Shown here: one piece after another, positions 17,181 to 26,401 of the stretch
Layout: each line of letters opens with the position of its first letter
Numbering within the stretch: the stretch's first letter is position 1
Origin: JBALVT01 sp045110675
Lineage (GTDB): Bacteria > Pseudomonadota > Gammaproteobacteria > Pseudomonadales > Halieaceae
Assembly (NCBI GenBank): GCA_045110675.1
Contig: JBGCGJ010000041.1
Coordinates: 1-62,406, forward strand
Direction of reading: 5' to 3'
DNA length: 62,406 bases
The notes under the pieces: model-generated
What the model was told of the DNA's origin: nothing
Seen by the model: the letters and a program-made list of their open reading frames with translations, nothing else
Database searches by the model: none
Made by a program: the position numbers and the translations under genes

Positions 17181-19475
17181 ATGAGAATATTTGCTTGCGT
17201 ATCTTCGTTCGCCCTGGCCGCGATGGCCAGTTTCTACAGTGCTTTACCCGTAAGCGCCGAAGAGGTGTTTGAGTTGGAGGAGGTGATAGTCACCGCCAAT
17301 CGGCGAGAACAGAACCTCCAGGAAGTGGCAATTTCAGTGGCGGCGTTTACCTCCGAGTTTTTCAAAAACAGCGGCACTACCAACCTCAATCAACTCGAGC
17401 AGTACACACCCAGTTTAAAAATTACCCCCGTTACCGATTCTCGCTCTACTTCTATTCGCATTCGTGGAATAGGTTCTATTGGCACCAATGCCGGCATCGA
17501 TCCCAGCGTCGGTGTGTTTATCGACGGTATCTACCAGGGCAGGGCCGGTATGAGTATCGCCGACCTTATGGACATTGAGCGCGTTGAAGTTCTGCGCGGT
17601 CCTCAGGGCACTTTGTTCGGCAAAAATACAGCGGCGGGAGCTCTAAATATCGTCTCTAAGGCACCCGCAGAGGTCTTCCAGGCCAGTCTTGAGGCCGTAG
17701 CGGGGAACTATGGCGCACAGGAATTTCGCGGCATGATCAACCTACCCTTGGGAGACAGTGGCCACGCAACGAGGCTCTCTGCTTACCACGTTACCAATGA
17801 CGGATTCGATAGAAATAGCTTCACTGGCGAGCGAATTAACGACACCGGGCGTCAGGGAATACGATCGCGCACCTTGTTTAATCTCGAGGACAATGGCGAC
17901 CTGGTTATCAGCCTCGACTACGCGAGGAATGATGGCGATTGTTGCGCCCCTGACATCATCAGCTACGTCGGCTCTGGGTCAGCCCAGGGTCTACCTTTTT
18001 CTCTGTTGGAGGCAGAGACGGGAATACCGGTTCCAGAAGCGGACCCATTCGACAGAAAACTGTTCTTGGACAAGGCCTTTGTTAACGATGTAACGGTCGG
18101 CGGGATTGGATCGGAATGGAACAAGGAACTGTCAAACGGTCTGACAATCACCTGGATCAATGCCTGGCGATTTTACGAATCCGACAGCACCTTTGATGGC
18201 GATTTTTCCCCCTACGAAGCCATTCAGTTCGAAACCAGTGTCGATCTCGATCAGTACTCGAGTGAATTCCGAATTGCCTCCGAGGAGGGTGAACGCTGGG
18301 ATTATCAGCTCGGTGGCTATTATTTTAATTCCACCATGGATACCGAGGGCCAGAACGGCTTTCTGCCGCTGACCGGTAAGCTATTTGCACTGGGTCTTTT
18401 ATTTCCCAATGGGGCGGTCAACTTTGATACCAATGATCACGAGACCACGAGCTATGCCTTGTTTGGCCAGGCTAACTGGAATATCAACGATCAATGGAAG
18501 CTCACCTTGGGGGCTCGGTACACCTACGAGGAAAAAGCGAGGGCGGGAACGCAAATGTCCCGCCCTGAACCGGCCTTCCCTCTGGACGCGCCACCTATTG
18601 CCGGGCCAGATAGTAGCGTCGATGAAGATACGGATTCCACGGATGTTTCCCCTACGATCAGCTTGAGCTATTTTCCAAGAGAGGGTCTGATGTTTTATGC
18701 CAGCGCGAGTCAGGGCTTCAAATCCGGTGGGTTCAATCAGCTGCGTACTGCTGTGGGCGTCCCTGGAGAGTTTGGCGAAGAGCGATCCAGAAATTATGAA
18801 CTGGGCTGGAAGGGCACTTGGCTACAACGCAGACTGCAGGTTAACGGCACATTATTCCTTGTGGATTATGACGATTTCCAAGCTCAGGGTTTTGATGGCG
18901 CTAATATCACGGTCCGCAATGCCGGATCCCTTGAGAGCAAAGGCATCGAGTTAGATGTGGTTTATGCGGCCACTGCGGGCTTAACCCTGGGCACCGCAGT
19001 CGGCTACAACGATGCTACTTATTCTGATTTCGAAACCGGCGAATGCACAGCGGCACAACTATTTGCAGTTACTGGCGGAAGTGCATTTGTGCTCGCAGAT
19101 TGTATACAGGATTTAACCGATAGAGAATTGGATAACGCACCGGAATGGACATTCAGTAACTTTGCCCAGTGGAACGGCGAATTCGAAGATCTTAATATCA
19201 ACTGGTTTGCCCGCCTGGAATACAATTATATTGGCGAGCTGTATATGTCTCAGGACCTCGATGAAACGCTAAAGCGTGAATCATTGGATATTGTTAACGC
19301 GCGCTTCGGACTATCGAGTAGCGACAGCAAATGGAAGGTCACGCTGTGGGGGCGGAATGTACTGGACGAAGAATACTTTGTGGTCGGATTCGATATTCCA
19401 GTGCTAGGAGGATTTGCAGGTATCAACGCGCCGCCGGCAACCTATGGGATAAGCTTTAACTACGAGATCGAGTAA
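17181..19475 (+). CDS. TonB-dependent outer-membrane receptor
   Basis: This 764-residue protein has a signal peptide cleaved near residue 26, a TonB box (EEVIVTA) followed by the ANRREQNLQEV segment common to sphingomonad/gammaproteobacterial catabolic receptors, a plug domain (about 45-150, with VEVLRGPQGTLFGKNTAAGALNI) and a 22-strand barrel ending in a C-terminal aromatic-rich beta strand (YGISFNYEIE). It imports a ligand in a TonB-energised way. The ligand is unknown; location beside the carotenoid oxygenase suggests a hydrophobic organic substrate rather than iron, which is inference. It converges with the amidohydrolase gene, 9 bases apart. Confidence 0.93.
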   Translation: MRIFACVSSFALAAMASFYSALPVSAEEVFELEEVIVTANRREQNLQEVAISVAAFTSEFFKNSGTTNLNQLEQYTPSLKITPVTDSRSTSIRIRGIGSIGTNAGIDPSVGVFIDGIYQGRAGMSIADLMDIERVEVLRGPQGTLFGKNTAAGALNIVSKAPAEVFQASLEAVAGNYGAQEFRGMINLPLGDSGHATRLSAYHVTNDGFDRNSFTGERINDTGRQGIRSRTLFNLEDNGDLVISLDYARNDGDCCAPDIISYVGSGSAQGLPFSLLEAETGIPVPEADPFDRKLFLDKAFVNDVTVGGIGSEWNKELSNGLTITWINAWRFYESDSTFDGDFSPYEAIQFETSVDLDQYSSEFRIASEEGERWDYQLGGYYFNSTMDTEGQNGFLPLTGKLFALGLLFPNGAVNFDTNDHETTSYALFGQANWNINDQWKLTLGARYTYEEKARAGTQMSRPEPAFPLDAPPIAGPDSSVDEDTDSTDVSPTISLSYFPREGLMFYASASQGFKSGGFNQLRTAVGVPGEFGEERSRNYELGWKGTWLQRRLQVNGTLFLVDYDDFQAQGFDGANITVRNAGSLESKGIELDVVYAATAGLTLGTAVGYNDATYSDFETGECTAAQLFAVTGGSAFVLADCIQDLTDRELDNAPEWTFSNFAQWNGEFEDLNINWFARLEYNYIGELYMSQDLDETLKRESLDIVNARFGLSSSDSKWKVTLWGRNVLDEEYFVVGFDIPVLGGFAGINAPPATYGISFNYEIE

Positions 19476-19484
19476 TACGCAGCG

Positions 19485-21230
19485 CTACCCGCGAATTAAT
19501 CTGCCGGGCCGCGCCCCCGTATCACAATCGTTTTCCCGCGTCATTACACCGGCCACAAAGGTATTCAGGTAACCAGAAGCACCTTGTAAAATACGGCTGC
19601 CACCGGCGGGTAAATCATTGTGGACGGCTATTTCACCGAGTGACAGTCGGTCGAGATCAAACACGTTCAGATCTGCTCGTTTGCCCACTTCGATCACGCC
19701 TCTATCGTGTAAACCAAACAACTCTGCGTTGGCACTGGTTTGTTTTCTGACGATCAGCTCAATAGGCAGTTTTGGCCCCCTAGTGCGATCTCGAACCCAA
19801 TGGGTGAGTTGGTAGGTGGGGGCGACCGCGTCGAATATCAAATTCACATGGGCACCTGCATCGCTGAGGCCAATCACCGTGTCCTGATGGGTGAGCATTT
19901 CATGGATGACATCAAAATTGCCGTCAATGAAGTTGGCCCCAAGCAATATGGCGAAATTGTTACCACCGTCGGCGATCAGGAAGTCGTACATAAACTCATT
20001 GATTTCCCTGCCGGTTAAGGCAGCCAGTGAGCCGAGGTTTGCGGACGCTTCAGGCTCGTAGTTTATCGGCGTCTCAATGGGGAACATCATTCCAGCGGTC
20101 ATTCCAAGGATTTGGTAGAGACTCGCCATCGTGCCTGGTTGCTCGGGCTCGATATCAATATCCTGTAAAATAGCGGCCTTCACCTCGGGTTTGTGCAATT
20201 CTTTGAGCATCGTCTCAAAAGGCAACTCGGCGAGTTCCAAATACGTCTTGCGCCTCATGAACATGTGGTAAGACTTCAAACTTGTGACAAAGCCCACCGG
20301 CCGCGTTGCAATTTGTGGCCGCATTACCACGCCAGCCGCGCCCGCCTCCTCAACAATCTTTAGACAGTGACGCCATTGATCGGGACGCTCACCATTTTGC
20401 AACAGGGTGAATGTACATTTGCGCCCGCTGGCCTTGGCGATTTCAGCAAACAGCTCGACTTCCTGTTCGGTGGTGTATTTCTCCGGCCCGGCCATATCGC
20501 CAACAACTCCGGCCGGGACCGCTTGAAACACGCCCTTGTTGACTTTTTTCATCGCCGCGGCGATCGCGAGTAATTCAGCTTTTTCCGCAAAGGTACCCGG
20601 TATCGGCTCGCCCAATACTGAACGATGGCCTATGGTTCGAGAAGTAGAGAAGCCGAGCGCGCCTGCCTGTAATGCCTCTTCTACGATGACAGCCATCTGC
20701 TGTAAATCATCAGCAGTAGCATCTTCGTGCCGCAATGCTCTGTCACCCATGACATAGTTGCGAACCGCGCTGTGAGGAATTTGGGTGCCGATATCCAGGG
20801 CGTATTCGCGGCCAGCAATGTAATCCAGGTATTCCGGAAAAGTCTCCCACGCGCCCCATTCGATGCCTTCGTATAACGCCGTACCGGGAATATCTTCAAC
20901 GCCCTCCATCAACTCTATCAGGCGCTGTTCACCACCGGGGGGCGCGGGTGCAAAGCCAACGCCGCAATTACCCATAACGATCGAGGTAACCCCGTGGCTG
21001 GCAGAGGGGTCTACCTTGTCATCCCAACAGATCTGGCCATCGAAGTGTGTGTGCACGTCAATCCAGCCTGGACTAGCGTAGGCACCTGCAGCGTGCACGG
21101 TCTTTTTCGCTGCGCTGGAAACACTGCCCAGTTCGCTGATGACACCATCCGCGATGCCAATATCGCCGCTAAAAGGCTCGGCTCCGGTTCCATCGACAAT
21201 CAGTGCGTCCTTGATCAACACATCCAGCAT
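19485..21230 (-). CDS. N-acyl-D-amino-acid deacylase-type amidohydrolase
   Basis: The 581-residue amidohydrolase-superfamily protein begins with the composite beta-sandwich (DVLIKDALIVDGTG) and carries the HxH metal motif (DVHTHFD, H60 and H62). Later motifs are GNCGVGFAP, SDAGAHVNL (metal-binding Asp) and the C-terminal GKRADLNVFD that closes the sandwich. It resembles D-aminoacylase / N-acyl-D-glutamate deacylase-like enzymes, which hydrolyse N-acyl groups; many marine homologues are of unproven specificity. The flavin split-barrel gene ends 13 bases upstream, so the two form an operon. Confidence 0.87.
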   Translation of the reverse strand: MLDVLIKDALIVDGTGAEPFSGDIGIADGVISELGSVSSAAKKTVHAAGAYASPGWIDVHTHFDGQICWDDKVDPSASHGVTSIVMGNCGVGFAPAPPGGEQRLIELMEGVEDIPGTALYEGIEWGAWETFPEYLDYIAGREYALDIGTQIPHSAVRNYVMGDRALRHEDATADDLQQMAVIVEEALQAGALGFSTSRTIGHRSVLGEPIPGTFAEKAELLAIAAAMKKVNKGVFQAVPAGVVGDMAGPEKYTTEQEVELFAEIAKASGRKCTFTLLQNGERPDQWRHCLKIVEEAGAAGVVMRPQIATRPVGFVTSLKSYHMFMRRKTYLELAELPFETMLKELHKPEVKAAILQDIDIEPEQPGTMASLYQILGMTAGMMFPIETPINYEPEASANLGSLAALTGREINEFMYDFLIADGGNNFAILLGANFIDGNFDVIHEMLTHQDTVIGLSDAGAHVNLIFDAVAPTYQLTHWVRDRTRGPKLPIELIVRKQTSANAELFGLHDRGVIEVGKRADLNVFDLDRLSLGEIAVHNDLPAGGSRILQGASGYLNTFVAGVMTRENDCDTGARPGRLIRG

Positions 21231-21243
21231 AGCGCTCTCCCGG

Positions 21244-21843
21244 TTAGCGTTCTAAGGGGGGTAAACCTCGTGCTGCGCGCTCGCGATCCATCCGTTTGGT
21301 ATCGCTTTCTAGAGGTGCCGCAAGTTCTGATTCCTCGACAGTACCCGCCATATGACGTTCTGCAAGTGTGGCGTTGTAGGCAATGAGTTTTTCTGGCGTG
21401 ACCGCCAATATCACTCTCAAGGGTGAATCCAATAAATTGTAGAAAAACTCTTCACCCGCCTTGTTGTCTGGATTCAATTTCTTGGAGAGCGCCTCGTAGT
21501 ACCAGTGCTTGGTCTTGTCGTCCTCGAAAAACTCGCCTCGTCCTTTGAAAGTAATTGCACCACTGGGAAGGTCTGCCGATGCACCTTCAGGATAACCCCG
21601 GCTGCTCACATTGACCGATACACGGTTGTCCCGCCGAATAGCCGCGGCCCGATGTCGCTGGGCAGTGAAGGTCAGCCAGATTTTTCCATCGTCCCAAACA
21701 AAAGACTGGGTAACACCTACGGGCCAGCCGTCTTTTGTTGCCCACATCAGTACGCATTCGAAGGAGTGCGTCATGAGTGTATCTACTTCGGCGTCGGTGA
21801 ACTGGTAAATGGAAACAGCTTCGTGGTCGGTGGTTTGCGCCAT
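21244..21843 (-). CDS. Pyridoxamine 5'-phosphate oxidase-family flavin split-barrel protein
   Basis: This 199-residue protein matches the PNPOx-like split-barrel fold, with conserved stretches WPVGVTQSFVWDDGKIWL and RHRAAAIRRDNRVSVNV that in this family face FMN or F420. The family is used by many small oxidoreductases acting on diverse substrates. It is the first gene of a two-gene operon with the amidohydrolase (13 bases between). A true PdxH role is unlikely because the PLP-pathway signatures are missing. Specific function is unknown. Confidence 0.82.
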   Translation of the reverse strand: MAQTTDHEAVSIYQFTDAEVDTLMTHSFECVLMWATKDGWPVGVTQSFVWDDGKIWLTFTAQRHRAAAIRRDNRVSVNVSSRGYPEGASADLPSGAITFKGRGEFFEDDKTKHWYYEALSKKLNPDNKAGEEFFYNLLDSPLRVILAVTPEKLIAYNATLAERHMAGTVEESELAAPLESDTKRMDRERAARGLPPLER

Positions 21844-22234
21844 AGTTGCGATCCTTTGTGATGTTTTTGTCGTTGAGCCGCTCGTTGCTTGTCAGACTGT
21901 CCCAGCTCTGAAAACGCCAATACGGTGGGAGTGGGCAATGAGAATATCTTCAAACGCCATAAACAGTCAAGACTGACGGTTTATGGCGTTTTATGCTGTT
22001 TGTAAGCCAGTGCGCTCATAGCGGGGAAAGCTGCTTGGGTACGCTACAGCGATCGGTCTAGGACAGGCTCATATGTCACAGGCGCATAAACCCCTGGGCT
22101 ATTATCGCCGTAAATTTCCACGCGAATGTTTTATTGGCCTAAACTTTAAGTGATACCCTGCCAACGGGTCAGTTTCGCATTTCAGGTTTGGAATGAATTG
22201 AAAGACGCACCGGGAAGTGCGCAAGGAGCATTGC
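21844..22234. other. 391-base divergent intergenic region with a long hairpin
   Basis: The region lies between the start of the split-barrel gene (minus strand) and the start of the protease-hydrolase fusion (plus strand). It holds the hairpin annotated at 21952-21991. No other open frame of interest was found. A clear ribosome site AAGGAG (22223-22228) precedes the plus-strand gene. Confidence 0.5.
21952..21991. repeat. Perfect 13-base inverted repeat forming a long hairpin
   Basis: Arms AAACGCCATAAAC (21952-21964) and GTTTATGGCGTTT (21979-21991) are perfectly complementary. The 14-base loop can itself pair GTCA with TGAC. A partial third copy of the arm (AAAACGCC) lies at 21911-21918. It sits between two divergent promoters, an unexpected spot for a terminator, and the T content after the stem is poor. 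It could be an operator, a transcription insulator or a remnant of a small mobile repeat. Confidence 0.7.
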
Positions 22235-24058
22235 ATGGCAGCAAAGAAAACCAACGTTCAAGCAGATTACCCAGATAGCCGAGACTGGATCTACAGGCCA
22301 GCACTGGTTCAGTTAGAATCGGAAGTTCCATCTTGCAAAAACGTCGATATTCTAAATCAGCACAGCGAAGGCGCCTGCACCGGCTTCGCTCTCGCTGCGG
22401 CCATCAATCTTCTCAATCGGCGCGGTGGAAACCCCCTGAAGGTGAGCGAGAGGATGCTTTACGAAATGGCTAAGCGCCACGATGAATGGGCTGGAGAAGA
22501 TTACAACGGCTCAAGTCTGCGCGGTGCCATACACGGGTTTAAGGGAATGGGCGTGTGCTCCCAGGACACCTGGCCCTTTGTTGCCACTCGTGCGGGACGT
22601 GGGAACTTGACTATAGAAAGAGCTAAAGCGGCCCGTGAAATCACTCTTGGAGCTTACTACCGTATGCGACCTGTAGTGAGCGACTACCATGCTGCGCTGA
22701 TGGAAACGGGCGTCGTCGTCGCCTCGGCTCGCTACCATCCGGGTTGGGACAACCCCGTCAACGGGCGTATTGAGAAGAAAGAGTCCCAGGAGGGAGGGCA
22801 CGCCTTCGCCATTACGGGCTACACCCAGGAGGGGTTTTGGATTCAGAATTCCTGGGGAAAAAATTGGGGAGACGGTGGTTGCGCACTGTGGTCCTACGAA
22901 GACTGGATAGAAAACGTCATGGATGCCTGGGCGTTTCGCCTCGCGCTCCCCACGCCACAAATTTTTGGCATGCGACCCATGTCTTCACGGCTGATTAATT
23001 CGCGTCATGACGACAAGGAAGCCGCGGGGAAAGCGCGCGCTCCTATGCGCGATACCATTGCCGGACATTTTGTTCACATAGACGACGGGAAGTTTTCAGA
23101 AACCGATCGCTACTGGAGCACGGCATTTGATGTAAAACAAACCGCTGACTTTGTGGCGCAAAGTAACGATTACAAACACTTGCTAATCTATGGACACGGC
23201 GGACTAAATTCACCGAAGGACTCCGCAATACGCATTGCTGCGATGAAGCCCGTGTTTAAAGCCAACGGTATCTATCCCTATCACATAATGTACGACACCG
23301 GGCTTGTTGAAGAGCTCAAAGATCTCATTATGGGGAAAAGTGCAAAGGCCAACGAGTTGGTGGGCGGCGCTGCAGATTGGCTGGATCGCATGGTGGAGCA
23401 CATTGTTAGGCGCCCCGGCAGCTTGCTTTGGAACGAAATGAAGTCTGATGCCCACGCTGCTTTTGCTAAAACTGGAGCCGGCACTGAATCTTTGAAATAC
23501 TTTATTAGCGCCCTCGGCCAAACGAAAAAGGGCGGTTCAAAATCGATTCACTTGGCGGGTCACAGTACGGGTGCGGTGTTATTTGCGCATATGGTTGATG
23601 CTCTGCGGAACCAGACGCTGACCATCGACTCCTGCACGTTGATGGCGCCTGCCTGCTCGGTTGATCTATACCACAAAACCTATTTACGTATTCTTGATAA
23701 AAAACACAAGTTGCGCATTAAACATATGGACATCCTCAACCTGAAGGACAAGCTCGAACAGGACGATACCGTCGGCAGCCGCATTGCCTACAGGAAGTCT
23801 CTTTTATATTTGGTGTCCAATGCTTTCGAGCAGGAGAAGGAGCTGCCTCTACTGGGTATGGAAAAATTTGTTAAGGAAGTGAAGGACAGCGCGATTCCTC
23901 CAAATTTTCATTACTCGAACGGTGTGACGGGTAACAAAACTCGCAGTACCACGCACGGAGGGTTCGACAATGACGTGCACACCATGAACCACATTCTTCG
24001 CACGATACTCGGTAAAGCGCCCACCAGACCTTTTGAGGAAAAAGACCTGGATTATTGA
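22235..24058 (+). CDS. Papain-like cysteine protease fused to an alpha/beta hydrolase domain
   Basis: This 607-residue protein has no signal peptide. Residues about 10-235 are a C1 (papain-type) peptidase: catalytic C48 in EGACTGFA, H189 in GGHAFAITGY and N205 in QNSWGKNWGDGG. Unlike secreted papains it has no obvious inhibitory propeptide. Residues about 275-600 form an alpha/beta hydrolase-like domain: HLLIYGHGGLN gives the oxyanion-strand region, GHSTG (442-446, nucleophile S444) the nucleophile elbow, and a late THGGFDND may supply the histidine. Start: ATG 22235 lies 6 bases after AAGGAG; a GTG at 22217 is possible but less likely. The domain order is seen directly; substrate and role are unknown. 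It converges with the next gene, 6 bases apart. Confidence 0.82.
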   Translation: MAAKKTNVQADYPDSRDWIYRPALVQLESEVPSCKNVDILNQHSEGACTGFALAAAINLLNRRGGNPLKVSERMLYEMAKRHDEWAGEDYNGSSLRGAIHGFKGMGVCSQDTWPFVATRAGRGNLTIERAKAAREITLGAYYRMRPVVSDYHAALMETGVVVASARYHPGWDNPVNGRIEKKESQEGGHAFAITGYTQEGFWIQNSWGKNWGDGGCALWSYEDWIENVMDAWAFRLALPTPQIFGMRPMSSRLINSRHDDKEAAGKARAPMRDTIAGHFVHIDDGKFSETDRYWSTAFDVKQTADFVAQSNDYKHLLIYGHGGLNSPKDSAIRIAAMKPVFKANGIYPYHIMYDTGLVEELKDLIMGKSAKANELVGGAADWLDRMVEHIVRRPGSLLWNEMKSDAHAAFAKTGAGTESLKYFISALGQTKKGGSKSIHLAGHSTGAVLFAHMVDALRNQTLTIDSCTLMAPACSVDLYHKTYLRILDKKHKLRIKHMDILNLKDKLEQDDTVGSRIAYRKSLLYLVSNAFEQEKELPLLGMEKFVKEVKDSAIPPNFHYSNGVTGNKTRSTTHGGFDNDVHTMNHILRTILGKAPTRPFEEKDLDY

Positions 24059-24064
24059 ATTCGG

Positions 24065-25111
24065 TTAGTTAGCTTGCCGCTCGCGGTTTCGAGAGGAACG
24101 AAACTCTCCTATCTCTGCGTAAATTAGCTTTCGGGCGCGATTAACCCCGCCTAAGGGACGATGAGCCGCGAGACTTTGCCAGGGATTAAACGTCATCCTT
24201 TCGCAGGATTCAGTCATATGTGCCGCTGGAGTATTATCGATATGAATTTCTGCAACTTTTTCAAAAGGCGAAAGGGATTCATCCCACTCAACTGAAGCGT
24301 CTTCGATGGGCATGAGGTCCGGATCAGTTTGAAACTGCACCATAAAGTCGAAGCAGGCATCTCCGCTGTTTAGCTGCTCACGCATGACCTCTGTGAGAAA
24401 ATTTTCGTCTCTCTGGATTTTGCTGTCGAAGGTGACAGATGAGCAAGGGCGCGTTGAGTATTTGACCGCATTGCTGGAATCGTCGCCAAAGCGATAGGGT
24501 GTGGTACTCCAGTAGCGAATGCCAAATGGGTTATCGATTTTTTCCCGCCCCTTCAAAACGACACCCAGAGAGTAAAAGTGTGAGGGGTTGACAAAGTATT
24601 TCCAGAGCTGTCCGTCTTTACCTGCATCGATAAAGCTTAGAAAGTCCTCTGGGTTAGCCGCGAACAGACGAGGGTAGCTGTTCAATATAAAATCTTGTTG
24701 TCCTGCTAGCCCCCAAAGTGCCGGCCCCTCCACGCCGTGAATCTTAATGGACATGCCTCGAAAGTCTTTCTCTGTGTCGTCGGCTTTCGTTGCGTTGGCG
24801 ATTCTAAGTTGCGCGGGATAGGTGGCGGGTTGCCTGAACAAGCCCTGGCGCAGGTTGGGCTCAAGGTCGCCAAGTATTTGGAATTGCGCCTTAAAACAGC
24901 CTAGTGTCTTCGATTGATTGAACCTGAGTATTTTTCCGCTTGGATGGCGGTTCAGGCTCACTGATTTAATCGCGTCGACCATTTCCTTGGCATGGCGCGC
25001 TTCATCTTCGCCAAGCTGTTCTTCTCCCAATTTCAAACCACTGGGACTACGACTGCAACTTGCCAAGACTAGGCTGAAAACAGCGATCAGGAAAATAGTG
25101 AACTTGTTCAT
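24065..25111 (-). CDS. Catalase-like heme-fold lipoprotein
   Basis: The 348-residue product has a lipobox (LASC, C19) and then a catalase-like domain of the y4iL/SrpA type: KDFRGMSIKIHG matches the catalase 'RGfs.k' strand and the C-terminal PWQSLAAHRPLGGVNRARKLIY is the signature end of this subgroup. In catalases the distal histidine follows a short strand (in sequences like R.FHAKxHG); here the aligned stretch is ILRFNQSKTLGCFKAQF, with Asn-Gln in that place, so peroxidase/catalase activity may be lost or changed. It overlaps the upstream gene by 4 bases (ATGA), hence translationally coupled to it. Function is unknown. Confidence 0.78.
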   Translation of the reverse strand: MNKFTIFLIAVFSLVLASCSRSPSGLKLGEEQLGEDEARHAKEMVDAIKSVSLNRHPSGKILRFNQSKTLGCFKAQFQILGDLEPNLRQGLFRQPATYPAQLRIANATKADDTEKDFRGMSIKIHGVEGPALWGLAGQQDFILNSYPRLFAANPEDFLSFIDAGKDGQLWKYFVNPSHFYSLGVVLKGREKIDNPFGIRYWSTTPYRFGDDSSNAVKYSTRPCSSVTFDSKIQRDENFLTEVMREQLNSGDACFDFMVQFQTDPDLMPIEDASVEWDESLSPFEKVAEIHIDNTPAAHMTESCERMTFNPWQSLAAHRPLGGVNRARKLIYAEIGEFRSSRNRERQAN

Positions 25112-26232
25112 GCATCAAACCAATCTTCAAAAGCCGCCGGTGCCCAAGGGCCGATATGCAGCTGCTCCAATACACCATGACCCACTTCATCTCCCCGGCG
25201 CGCGGTAACAATTTGCTGAATATGAATATTTTCCAGGGCGAGAGGATCAACCTCATCCACCTTCCAACTCTCTCCACCAATGGCAAGCTCGCCCTTCCAA
25301 TGCCCGTGGCCCCACTCAGGGTGTTGATAGCCTATACCTTTCATGCGGTAGAGCAGACGTGGCTCCAGCGTCAGTTCAATTTCCTCACCAGACTTATCGT
25401 CGCGCATAGTCAAAATAGCAGTACGCATTTGTCTTGTACCCTCGACCATAGTGATGTCGTGCCCAATCGCGCCGCGCCAAATTTTTACGCCAGGATCGAC
25501 AACACCTGGAATATTTTTGTGATCGTCGTAAGCCGGGACTAAAGCCTGATCTGAATGCCACTGGTTTCCCTGCGCGTCTTCAAACCAGCCTGCCAGAGTA
25601 CATTCGTTTTCCCAGTGGATGGGTGCCCACAGGAAATGTATCGCCTGATAAGCATCCAGAGGCGCGCCGCCGGTATAAGGAGCTCCGACAGGACGCAACC
25701 CCCAGGAGCGATCCTTCAATCCATAGGTTGTGCTGCCATTAACGATAAGCTCTTGCCCCGCATACTTGATCACACCACTCCAGTAACCAAACTGATCCAG
25801 ACGTGTGGCCTCCATGACGACATGCCTTTCATTGCTCAAGCTCTGGCTGCCTTCTTCAATCACCGCGGTGCGAGGTGTGAAAACAAGATCACATTCGATA
25901 CCGGTTTCATTGGGCCCAATAATTAACTGATGCTGGCCCATGGGTTCCAGTATTTTTAATTCAAAGGGTCCAACAATGGTTTCCGTTGGCTCAAGCGGGG
26001 CGCGCCTCGATCCGTGAAACGCATATTGATGCCCGTCGATCACCAAGCTGAAACCGCAATCAAGTATCCCCAGGTTTGGATATCGGCCCAGACCAACACC
26101 AAAATAGAAGCTGCCATCTTCGGCGTGCCCGTTGTACCAGTAACGATCGTAAGTAAAGCGATCACTGGATGCGGTGTGAAATATGGGTTTACTGGTTTGG
26201 TGTATTGGGTAATCGTCAAACTTGGATAACAT
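25108..26232 (-). CDS. AttH/CrtC-like (lipocalin-type) protein, DUF7064/DUF7065-like
   Basis: The 374-residue protein lacks a signal peptide and is rich in beta strands and Trp/Tyr/Gly. WSGVIKYAGQELIVNGSTTYGLKDRSWGLRP contains the 'G..DRSWG.R' motif seen in the AttH/hydroxyneurosporene-synthase-like and related DUF7064/7065 proteins that accompany phosphotransferase-type genes in marine and sphingomonad genomes (recalled, not searched). Those proteins have a double lipocalin fold and probably bind or alter hydrophobic molecules. It is the first gene of a pair with the catalase-like lipoprotein (4-base overlap) and is divergent from a phosphotransferase gene. Confidence 0.62.
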   Translation of the reverse strand: MLSKFDDYPIHQTSKPIFHTASSDRFTYDRYWYNGHAEDGSFYFGVGLGRYPNLGILDCGFSLVIDGHQYAFHGSRRAPLEPTETIVGPFELKILEPMGQHQLIIGPNETGIECDLVFTPRTAVIEEGSQSLSNERHVVMEATRLDQFGYWSGVIKYAGQELIVNGSTTYGLKDRSWGLRPVGAPYTGGAPLDAYQAIHFLWAPIHWENECTLAGWFEDAQGNQWHSDQALVPAYDDHKNIPGVVDPGVKIWRGAIGHDITMVEGTRQMRTAILTMRDDKSGEEIELTLEPRLLYRMKGIGYQHPEWGHGHWKGELAIGGESWKVDEVDPLALENIHIQQIVTARRGDEVGHGVLEQLHIGPWAPAAFEDWFDA

Positions 26233-26401
26233 AGTGTTCTTATCGCCTCGCCGCTACAATTCGCTTTGCAGCATATTACAAACACGAGCTGTCAAACAGC
26301 CAGTATCTCGACCTGGAGGCGTGGGTGCTTTACAGTGCAATTTATTACACTCTAATCAACTACGACCACCCAAAACCCACCCCATAAGGTTCCCGCATAA
26401 G

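Noticed and set aside
17181..19475. TonB receptor as an iron-siderophore receptor
   Set aside because: The neighbours are catabolic and no siderophore genes are near; ligand left open.
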